This document shows, one piece after another, positions 8,800-17,088 of a stretch of 64,000 nt of DNA. How positions within the stretch are numbered: the stretch's first letter is position 1; each line of letters opens with the position of its first letter. This stretch comes from an uncultured Candidatus Saccharibacteria bacterium. Lineage in GTDB: Bacteria; Patescibacteriota; Saccharimonadia; Saccharimonadales; Saccharimonadaceae. A model generated the notes under the pieces. That model had not been told where the DNA came from. It saw only the letters and a program-made list of their open reading frames with translations, and did not search any database. The position numbers and the translations under genes were made by a program. Location of the stretch: the NCBI GenBank assembly GCA_946804195.1, contig CAMPEU010000001.1, forward strand, positions 40,192 to 104,191, in the 5' to 3' direction.

Positions 8800-10320
8800 C
8801 TAGAGAGCTACTTCTTCACCGAAATGTTTTTGTAGTCTAAGCAAAATACTATTTTCGTGGCGGCCAAGCTTTTTACTAATCTCATCTATCGGTACGCCGT
8901 TTTGAAAATCTAACTTTAATTGAGCATCATCAGATTTCGCCCATGGCCTGTATGCATTTGGATGCTTTTCTCTCATCTTCGCTAATTTTTCACCCCAAGT
9001 CGAGGTCGCTTTTTTCTCGGGTACAACAGGTTTTTCTTTACGTTTTGCTGCGTTTTTCTTTAAATGTTCCAACCTTTTAGAATCAGTTGCTGATTTATCG
9101 CGCAAATAACCATCGATTGATTTTGCATCGTCACTGACCTGTAATGCCATGCGATTTATTCCAACCAAATACAAACTCTCCATATTCTTTACGCGACTCA
9201 GTGCAACATAACCCATACCCTCAACGAATGCTTTACGTAAATCAATGCTTGCCGCGTCGAGCGTCATGCCCTGTGACTTGTGTACGGTAATTGCCCATGC
9301 CAAGCGCAGAGGAATCTGAATGATGCTTGCACGTTTTTTGTCACCATCACGCAGCTCCCACGTTTCTGGTACCATTGTAATAGTCTTTCCATTTTTGAAT
9401 TTCACCATTGGATAGTTAGTCAAAACATCAAATCCGACCACTATGCCCAGACTTCCATTGACGTATTTTCTGTCAGGGGCATTCTTTACAGCCATGACAA
9501 ACGCGCCGTCTTTTAGTTTTAGCGCCGAAGGTGCCAGCACGGAACGTTGTAGACTCTCGACATAGTTCGCACTACCAGTCGCTGATTGTGAATATGTATA
9601 TTCATCACCGGGCAGCTCATCAAGTTTTTTCTGATTAAGTTTATCCACATCAATATTCACCGTGTGTAATTGAGTTATATCACCCTCTGGTGGCTCGACA
9701 TCCGCTCGTTCGAGCAACTGTTCTGCGTGATGGCGACGCACATTGCCAGCTCTCATTGCATCAAGTATCGAGAGTAACTTGTCATCATCCTGCCTATATT
9801 GTTCCTGCAAATAACAAATTACCGGATTTAGTTCTTGCCACACTTCGCTATACACTACAAAGCCGCCAGCACGTGAGTCATGACGATTAATCGGCGGAAG
9901 CTGGAAAAAATCACCCGACATTATCACCTGAATCCCACCAAACGGCACATCAGGCTCTTCCCTCACTAATCGACAAGCCATATCGACCATGTCCAAACGA
10001 TAATCATGCAACATGCTAATTTCATCAATAACGAGCACATCTGTTTTTTCAATTATGTCTCGCCTACCTTTACTGACATGATCGGCGAAACCACCGGGCA
10101 GTTCATCCATCACACCTATGCCCGCCCAAGAATGAATGGTCGTACCGCCCAAATGCGTTGCGGCCAGCCCCGTCGTGGCCGTCACCGATACGTGCTGACC
10201 TTCCGCTTTTGCAAAGCGAATAAACTGATTGAGTAAATGAGTCTTGCCTGCTCCCGCAGGTCCAGTCAACAGCACGCTCTCACCAGCCAGCATAATCTCG
10301 AGTGCCAAAGCTTGGTTCAT
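8800..10320 (-). CDS. PIF1/RecD-like helicase with C-terminal Myb/HTH-like domain
   Basis: Walker A GPAGAGKTHLL, DEISML, AWAITVHKSQGMTLD, YVALSRV; C-terminal WAKSDDAQLKLDFQNGVPIDEISKKLGRHENSILLRL. Confidence 0.88.
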   Translation of the reverse strand: MNQALALEIMLAGESVLLTGPAGAGKTHLLNQFIRFAKAEGQHVSVTATTGLAATHLGGTTIHSWAGIGVMDELPGGFADHVSKGRRDIIEKTDVLVIDEISMLHDYRLDMVDMACRLVREEPDVPFGGIQVIMSGDFFQLPPINRHDSRAGGFVVYSEVWQELNPVICYLQEQYRQDDDKLLSILDAMRAGNVRRHHAEQLLERADVEPPEGDITQLHTVNIDVDKLNQKKLDELPGDEYTYSQSATGSANYVESLQRSVLAPSALKLKDGAFVMAVKNAPDRKYVNGSLGIVVGFDVLTNYPMVKFKNGKTITMVPETWELRDGDKKRASIIQIPLRLAWAITVHKSQGMTLDAASIDLRKAFVEGMGYVALSRVKNMESLYLVGINRMALQVSDDAKSIDGYLRDKSATDSKRLEHLKKNAAKRKEKPVVPEKKATSTWGEKLAKMREKHPNAYRPWAKSDDAQLKLDFQNGVPIDEISKKLGRHENSILLRLQKHFGEEVAL

Positions 10321-10429
10321 TATTTTATTATAACCTCTCGCGGTACTAGAAGGTATTTATTATGTTGTTATGATGCTGTATATTAGTAAATGCTAATGTT
10401 TATATATTAAATATATTAGGATAAATTTT

Positions 10430-11404
10430 ATGATAAAAAAGTGGTTCCATGCGTGCTCAAAAAATAAATCACTAACCGGATTCACGGTCGTTGAACTCAT
10501 TATCACCGTCGCGGTCATAGGGGTCCTGGGCTCCGTTGTTAGCGTTGGCTGGTCAAACGTTGTCGTAAGTTCAAATGACGGTGCACGAGCATCTGAAGTG
10601 GAAGCATGGAAATATGCTTTTGATACCTATGAAAGCGAATATGCTAGCTATCCTACCGCACCAACAAACGACGCAACACCTAAATTAGTTTGCCTAGGTA
10701 CTTTTACTTCAACCAATCAAAAATGTGGTCAATACACCTCATCGACAGCCAACAGATTTATCAATGCCAATACAGCCGACACGCAAAATATGCTAACCGA
10801 GGTTGCTAAAGTTGTCACAACACCTACCAACAGCGCGCCTCCTGTAAAGGGTTCGCTCATAGGGCCTTTCGCCTATCTATCTCAAACCACTTCTAGCGGT
10901 ACTTCTACAATCAATATAAAATATATTGGTATTTTCGAAGGCAGCAGCTGTCCAAAAAATTTCACTAATGATTCATCCAATGTGCCATCGTCTAGTATTC
11001 TAGCTGGTATTACGAGCGGAACGGCTATTGCATGTAAAATTAATGACTCTATCGCGTTTACTTCAGGCTCTTCTCCGACACCGACACCGACACCGGCACC
11101 AACTCCAACACCGGCACCAACTCCAACACCGACACCGGCACCAACTTATTGCGAAAGTCAAGGCTGGGCAAATTCTTGGCGAGCAGTTAACTGGGATGGT
11201 ACCGATGGCACATTGTGCTTTACACTATGTGGAGCGGGTTCTAAAACTATCTGGAAAAACACCGACAGGAGCCAATATACCGGTCGAATCATGGGGTGCA
11301 TCACCATGAACGGAGCATCGTACTATATGGGTACCTACCACGGGGTCACCGTTGTAGGTACATGCGCGGGTATAGCCCCGTATAACTGGATAACTCAATG
11401 TTAA
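10430..11404 (+). CDS. Type IV prepilin-like protein with PT-rich linker and Cys-containing C-terminal domain
   Basis: Class III signal GFTVVELIITVAVIGVLGSVVSV; (PTPTPAPTP)n linker; C-terminal domain with six Cys. Confidence 0.85.
   Translation: MIKKWFHACSKNKSLTGFTVVELIITVAVIGVLGSVVSVGWSNVVVSSNDGARASEVEAWKYAFDTYESEYASYPTAPTNDATPKLVCLGTFTSTNQKCGQYTSSTANRFINANTADTQNMLTEVAKVVTTPTNSAPPVKGSLIGPFAYLSQTTSSGTSTINIKYIGIFEGSSCPKNFTNDSSNVPSSSILAGITSGTAIACKINDSIAFTSGSSPTPTPTPAPTPTPAPTPTPTPAPTYCESQGWANSWRAVNWDGTDGTLCFTLCGAGSKTIWKNTDRSQYTGRIMGCITMNGASYYMGTYHGVTVVGTCAGIAPYNWITQC
11075..11144 (+). repeat. Short tandem-repeat tract coding the PT/PA linker
   Basis: ccgacaccgacaccggcaccaactccaacaccggcaccaactccaacaccgacaccggcacca; 18-nt unit CCGGCACCAACTCCAACA duplicated. 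Confidence 0.85.
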
Positions 11405-11436
11405 CCATAAATAACGAGAAGTTAAGGAGCTATATT

Positions 11437-11664
11437 ATGAATAAAAATCAAAATGGATTCGGCGTGATGGGAATTATCGTGACGATTGCTACTGTAGTCC
11501 TTATTGGTGCGGTAGGATGGATGTACTGGCAAAATATATCACAAAGTTCGAATACCACCGATACTAATCAAAGCCAAGACTCAACTGAAAAGAAACCTCA
11601 AGCAACTCAACCACCAACAGCACAAGCATACGACCCCGACGTTCACCCTGCTCCCGCCCCGTAA
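11437..11664 (+). CDS. Small pilin-like membrane-anchored protein
   Basis: MNKNQNGFGVMGIIVTIATVVLIGAVGWMYW: prepilin-like N-terminus without Glu5; start re-chosen at 11437 after AAGGAG; Pro-rich tail. Confidence 0.6.
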   Translation: MNKNQNGFGVMGIIVTIATVVLIGAVGWMYWQNISQSSNTTDTNQSQDSTEKKPQATQPPTAQAYDPDVHPAPAP

Positions 11665-11871
11665 TACGGATAATAAATACTGGACAAATCAAGCGCTCTC
11701 CAGCCCCCCCTCCCTCACTTGCGCTATCGTTATAAATTATTGTTGGTTTCTTTTTGTGGGGTACCCATTCGAAGCTACAGGAGTGAATATGCTGGGCTAC
11801 TGACGACCGCTGGAACAAGTACGTACGCATATTACGAGACGGCTAGCTTTACATACTCACCCGGCTAACCG

Positions 11872-13449
11872 TCAAATAGATGGTGGTGGAACGGGTGGTT
11901 GACCCGTGGGCGGCTGTTGACTAGGCGGATTCTCACTTGTCCCACGCCCTTTTGACTTTTTGCGCACAACAATCGCAACTCCAGCTCCCGCAATCACAAC
12001 GATCACGGCTACAAGACCGACAAATATCGGCATCAAGCCCTGCTGTTCATTGTCCTTATTCGTATCAGCATCTTCTGGATAAATAATTTCATTGTTACCA
12101 TCTATTTTTGCCGTTGCATATGTCCAGTCATCGATATATCGAGCATTACCCCAAGATTCACCACTATATGTCCATCCATGTACACCACCGGCACTAACCG
12201 GGCATGACCTGCCGTCTAATTCCATGGTTGCAAAAGCACTGTTTTTTATGGGATCCAGCTCGGTATCATTCCAGCAAAGGCGATCATTTGGCGCATTCGC
12301 ACCGTTTAATCTGATCAATTCCAGACCATCCCTACCCTCAACATCAGACGCAACAAAATGGATTTCAGCAACCTTCGTAATCTCTACCTTGATGCCAATT
12401 GTTTGTGAAGGAAATATTATCTGACCCTGCTTGTTGACACCCTGAAAATGTACCTTTTGTAGTTTACTCGACAATTCCTTTATCTGAGCAAACAGCGCTA
12501 CGTCATTTTGTCCATCAAAACTACCATCATTATCGGCATCGATTTTTATCTGATACTGCCCAATAAAATTGCGAAGAAAAAATGTGATATCGCCGGACAA
12601 CTGGTCCTTGGTATTATCCGCCACGAAGTGTAACTCACCAATCTCTGGTTTTTGTATCGTTGGCTTTATCCATTCCTTTGTTTTATCGGCAAATACCGAC
12701 TCCTCGGGCAAACTACCCGAGGGCTCTTCAAAAAATAATTTGTATCGGCTTCCGCAAGCGCCCAGCGCAGGAGATAACGATTCGTTTTCTACCAGAGCAC
12801 TTTGATAAGCGGACATACACTCATCGCTATTACGAATACCGACTGAATCCGCCGACAAAATTGATATCTGACCATTGTAGCCATGGTGAACAGCCTTATA
12901 GATGTACCCGTCCTGACTGATATAATACGTCGTAAAATCGCTTGTATACTGTTCGCCAGGAGGCTGCCTGAACGCATAACTGTCAGCCCATACACGCCCT
13001 TTTTGCTCATCATTCCCATTACGTATTGTTATGTTCCATGAATATAAATTACTCACCCACAACACATTCGACGACGCCTCATCGTGTGGTCTCGCTTTGC
13101 TACCCGGGGCAAAGCTAATCTTCCATATGCCTGATTGTTCGACCTTTTTTGGAGCAAAGGAACAACCCTTGCCAACTGCGCCGTCTCGTTTCAATACACA
13201 TTTTTGTTCTTTAACACCGACACCGCTAATTGTCACAGTTATATCGTCGGCAGGAAAAGCACCCTGATTGTAGCTGCTGCGAATAAACTCAGCAGAGATT
13301 TTCTCGCCCGCCTTCACATACGCAAAAAAGGTATTATTGGCGCCGATCAGTTGATTTGGATCCGAAGAAAGTGCACTCGCTGATTGATTTGATACAAGTG
13401 CACCAGTGCTTAATACTGCAAAAAAAACAAATAGATAAAGCTTGCGCAT
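11872..13449 (-). CDS. Large secreted/surface protein with signal peptide and C-terminal TM anchor
   Basis: N-terminal signal; DADNDGSFDGQND Ca-binding-like loop; C-terminal TM then basic and proline-rich tail. Confidence 0.7.
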   Translation of the reverse strand: MRKLYLFVFFAVLSTGALVSNQSASALSSDPNQLIGANNTFFAYVKAGEKISAEFIRSSYNQGAFPADDITVTISGVGVKEQKCVLKRDGAVGKGCSFAPKKVEQSGIWKISFAPGSKARPHDEASSNVLWVSNLYSWNITIRNGNDEQKGRVWADSYAFRQPPGEQYTSDFTTYYISQDGYIYKAVHHGYNGQISILSADSVGIRNSDECMSAYQSALVENESLSPALGACGSRYKLFFEEPSGSLPEESVFADKTKEWIKPTIQKPEIGELHFVADNTKDQLSGDITFFLRNFIGQYQIKIDADNDGSFDGQNDVALFAQIKELSSKLQKVHFQGVNKQGQIIFPSQTIGIKVEITKVAEIHFVASDVEGRDGLELIRLNGANAPNDRLCWNDTELDPIKNSAFATMELDGRSCPVSAGGVHGWTYSGESWGNARYIDDWTYATAKIDGNNEIIYPEDADTNKDNEQQGLMPIFVGLVAVIVVIAGAGVAIVVRKKSKGRGTSENPPSQQPPTGQPPVPPPSI

Positions 13450-13506
13450 ATACTAATAGCATAACCTTTTTATGAACAAAATGAAACATGAAGAATGTAA
13501 TGCAGT

Positions 13507-14814
13507 CTAACGGGTTGCCATCTGTATATAGTCGGTGCCATTGTTAAGATAGGAATAGTCTTCAGATGCGTATAGATTGATCTTGTCACCCTTCTTTAGA
13601 TCCGACCAAGATGCTTGGTTGCAATCAGCATCAATAACCTTTGGCAGGACATTGTACGAATATGATGTATCAGCTAATCTCCCTTGGTAATCATAATATT
13701 CTACATAATATCTATTGGTCGCGGTGTTGATAGACACAAACATCCAGTTTGCCACTACCAATTCTGACTGCTCTTTTTTGTACTTCGATAATTCCGTGCA
13801 ATCAACAAACGTTTGAGAAGCTTCGATACTACCGGGACTGTTTTGACTATTCTTTATTTCTTTTATTTCTTCCTCAGTCTCAGCATTTATCTCTTCCTCA
13901 GTCTCAACATTTATTTCTTCCTCAGTCTCAGCATTTATTTCTTCCCCTAATGACTTGTTGGAATCATCAATGCTGGAAGATTGTCGACTACTGTTGCTCG
14001 CGATATTAAACGACATCCATAAAAACCCAGGTATTATTACAAACAGCACAATTACAGCTATGCCGAAATTCTTAAGAACGCCTGAGCCGTGCGAAACAGT
14101 TTTTTCTTCTTTTGATAAGGGGTGCTTGGCCGTATATACACGATGAAATACCGCTGTCAGCACCGACGATGTTGCAAGCAGAATTACCGACGCAGCCAGC
14201 GCCCGTCCTAGAGCTTCTGGTGGCAAATCCTCCAAAAATATATATGGCATGTAGAGTAGCCACCCGATAACGGTTAGGCCGATAGATACTTGGCTTGCAG
14301 ACCTCGTAACTTTATCTAACAAATTACTTCCAGCTTTTAGCATTAATTGCACCCACAGCACAGCTAAGAATGTAATAATATAGAAATTATATAGCTTCCA
14401 CACAATACTACCAGTCATAACGTCCCACGTACTCAAAATGCTAGTTATAAAACTTGCCACAACAATTAGTAACAAGGTGTTTAGTATCATTTGGTTCGTA
14501 TTCTTATTGCTGTACTCAGATACCAGCCAGAGCATTATTAGAGTATGAATAACCATCGAAAACGTTGTGCCCAATGCCTTCCATACAGCAGCACTAAAGC
14601 CGTCAAACAATACAGCAAATACTGATACAAGTGCGCATACGACCACGCCAGCAACTATGGTATAGAGAAAATATTTATTTAGGCTGTTTGACTTGGCAGA
14701 TTTATCTAGCTCCAACTCAGACTTAGGTTCTTGTTTGATGTCTAGTTTTGGCTCAAGTTCCTGACTCTGTTTCAAATCCGGGCCGTGCTCTGACTGTTTC
14801 TCGTCATTATTCAT
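13507..14814 (-). CDS. Polytopic membrane protein with acidic Glu repeats, unknown
   Basis: Charged N-terminus, several TMs, EEINAETEEEINVETEEEINAETEEE repeat, C-terminal extracytoplasmic domain. Confidence 0.6.
   Translation of the reverse strand: MNNDEKQSEHGPDLKQSQELEPKLDIKQEPKSELELDKSAKSNSLNKYFLYTIVAGVVVCALVSVFAVLFDGFSAAVWKALGTTFSMVIHTLIMLWLVSEYSNKNTNQMILNTLLLIVVASFITSILSTWDVMTGSIVWKLYNFYIITFLAVLWVQLMLKAGSNLLDKVTRSASQVSIGLTVIGWLLYMPYIFLEDLPPEALGRALAASVILLATSSVLTAVFHRVYTAKHPLSKEEKTVSHGSGVLKNFGIAVIVLFVIIPGFLWMSFNIASNSSRQSSSIDDSNKSLGEEINAETEEEINVETEEEINAETEEEIKEIKNSQNSPGSIEASQTFVDCTELSKYKKEQSELVVANWMFVSINTATNRYYVEYYDYQGRLADTSYSYNVLPKVIDADCNQASWSDLKKGDKINLYASEDYSYLNNGTDYIQMATR
13866..13943 (-). 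repeat. 24-nt in-frame tandem repeat (8-aa EEIN[A/V]ETE)
   Basis: cttcctcagtctcagcatttat(c/t)t repeated about three times on the plus strand. Confidence 0.85.
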
Positions 14815-14959
14815 ATACGTTTAGTATACACTAGCATTATCAATATGGTTCTGACTTTTTTTATTGCTCAGTCTACAGCTCTACTTTAACTATTTCACCA
14901 CCTGAAAAATTTACTTCGTCGAATAATTCTCATTCTCGAATCGCTATCTTAACGAAGTT

Positions 14960-16594
14960 TTATTTTAATCTTGTAACCTGATATACGTCAGTATTTTTCC
15001 CTGACTGGATAATCGGGAACTGCGCAAGAAATGCATCGTTAACATCATACGTATGACGCAATTCGTCGTCAACGACTATGTAAGATACCCTGTAGTAATC
15101 CAGCAGTTGCTCGGCACGACTAGAGCCAGAAACCATTTCACCTATGTCCCGCTGCACCTGAGCATAATCTATGCCGTACGACCATAACCAGCCATCATAG
15201 GCCATCAATGCTTGAGTGTTGCCCAGCATAGTATACGGCTGGTTGCTGATTTGACTATCTATGATAATCGCACCGGAGGGAGCAATCTGCCTAAAACGCA
15301 TCACTGCCTGCTGGTCGGCTTTGCTTACAAGCGTATTGATATGATTATCGAACTGGGACATGTGTACGATATCACGCAACCCCGAACCACCAAGCAGCAC
15401 AATAAATACGACAGCCAGCAACCTTTTCATATACCCATGACGTTGCTCCCACCACGCAAGCAATTGCACGGCTATAGGTATGAGTAAGAACAAATAACTA
15501 TAGGTGAATAATTTAGTATTGTCCCATTCCCACACTTGAAAGGACACCAGGTGGCATACGATAAACACACCGATAGCACTTAGAAATAGTGGGTGCATGA
15601 GCCATTTTTGGCGCCAGGCAGAGTAAACACCAAGAGGCAGTAAAACGCCGAAATTAAAAAGCATAAAACCAAGTACATTATACCCTTCTGACATCCAGCC
15701 CAACTGCCAATGCGGGAGGCTACTGCTACCACTGTTCAGCAATAGCCAAAACCAGTACGCCCCTATCCCCAACCCCGCGATAATCGCATACCACAAAAAA
15801 AGTCCATATTGCCGGGGGTATCGAAGCAAATAGACTGCCGACACGACAACAACAATTATGAGCGAATGCGGATGAACGACTGTTAAAATACCAGCTAGTA
15901 ACCCAGCTAGTATTGCATGGAGCACCGACGCTCGTTTTGCAACTATGCGCTCCAAAATCAATATGATCACAAGTGCAATCGGTAAACCGAACATAAAATT
16001 GCGCTGTGGCAACATTTCACCAACAACAAAATTGATGAAATAAATTCCTCGCTCAGGTATGTGCGTATACCATTCGTGCACCACATTGCGCTCGCTCAAA
16101 AAGTACCAAAACCCCAGACCGCCACTGACAAAAAATAAACTTAGAGCAATCACCGCACTCTTCACTCGACCGGTAAAGTAATACATAAATCGATAGAGCG
16201 TGTATAAAAATACCAGCGTCATCAAAATACTTGGCACAACAAATGCCGGCACCACCCCCACCCCAACACGCATAAGTAAACCAGAAATTGCATCAGGCAA
16301 AAAAGGGTACGTAAACTTTGCGCCAGCAAACAGCGGGTGTGCCATAAACCAATCCTGCGGAGCCCGATACGCAAAAACTGAAGCATAGGTCAAATGACTT
16401 GCCCAATCAGCCCAAATCAACGGATAGCCCGTGACGATGTCCCCTTTAAAATTGTAGCGAAATACATTTACCCAGAGCCAGGTAAAATAACCTCCCCACA
16501 GTACCAAGACTATTAGCAAGCCACGATGGTAGCTTTTCAAGCGTCTAGATAACTCGTGGTATTCCTTTAAGACAGCTTTCTTTGACCATTTCAT
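14960..16594 (-). CDS. Polytopic membrane protein, GT-C-glycosyltransferase-like topology
   Basis: 544 aa, about 10 TMs, WADWASHLTYASVFAYR early loop, soluble C-terminal segment. Confidence 0.45.
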   Translation of the reverse strand: MKWSKKAVLKEYHELSRRLKSYHRGLLIVLVLWGGYFTWLWVNVFRYNFKGDIVTGYPLIWADWASHLTYASVFAYRAPQDWFMAHPLFAGAKFTYPFLPDAISGLLMRVGVGVVPAFVVPSILMTLVFLYTLYRFMYYFTGRVKSAVIALSLFFVSGGLGFWYFLSERNVVHEWYTHIPERGIYFINFVVGEMLPQRNFMFGLPIALVIILILERIVAKRASVLHAILAGLLAGILTVVHPHSLIIVVVVSAVYLLRYPRQYGLFLWYAIIAGLGIGAYWFWLLLNSGSSSLPHWQLGWMSEGYNVLGFMLFNFGVLLPLGVYSAWRQKWLMHPLFLSAIGVFIVCHLVSFQVWEWDNTKLFTYSYLFLLIPIAVQLLAWWEQRHGYMKRLLAVVFIVLLGGSGLRDIVHMSQFDNHINTLVSKADQQAVMRFRQIAPSGAIIIDSQISNQPYTMLGNTQALMAYDGWLWSYGIDYAQVQRDIGEMVSGSSRAEQLLDYYRVSYIVVDDELRHTYDVNDAFLAQFPIIQSGKNTDVYQVTRLK

Positions 16595-16647
16595 GTTCTC
16601 TAAGAAATTCTAACGCTTATGGCACGGTCAGACAAGCAAGTATAAGG

Positions 16648-17088
16648 TTAAGAAACCTTCTGTGGCGCCTTCAGATGCATCTCACGCGCCTTGTTTGCCC
16701 ATTCGTCGGCCATTTCATTACCTTCGTCACCCTCGTGCCCACGAACCCAGTTGAGTACTGCATTCGAGCGGCCATATAACGGGTACACGGACTGTACGAT
16801 GTCGAGGTTTTTTATCTCGCCACCTTTCTTTTTCCAGCCTTTTGCCTCCCAGCCAACCGCCCACTTGGTGATCACATTGATCCAAAATTCACTGTCTGTA
16901 TAAATTTCACACGCCTCACCATCTGCATCTTCAAGCGCCGCTTTGATCGCCAAGCCTTCCATGCGAATATTAGTCGTTTCAGGTACATCTTCTCCACCGA
17001 CAATATATGGCTTATTATCACGAATTACCGAAAAACCACCCGGACCAGGATTTGGACTTGCGCTACCGTCTGTATAGTAAACAATCAT
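16648..17088 (-). CDS. rnhA: Ribonuclease HI
   Basis: YTDGSASPNPGPGGF, RMEGLAIKAAL, IYTDSEF, RGHEGDEGNEMADEWAN: catalytic acidic residues present; overlaps the next gene by 4 nt. Confidence 0.88.
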   Translation of the reverse strand: MIVYYTDGSASPNPGPGGFSVIRDNKPYIVGGEDVPETTNIRMEGLAIKAALEDADGEACEIYTDSEFWINVITKWAVGWEAKGWKKKGGEIKNLDIVQSVYPLYGRSNAVLNWVRGHEGDEGNEMADEWANKAREMHLKAPQKVS

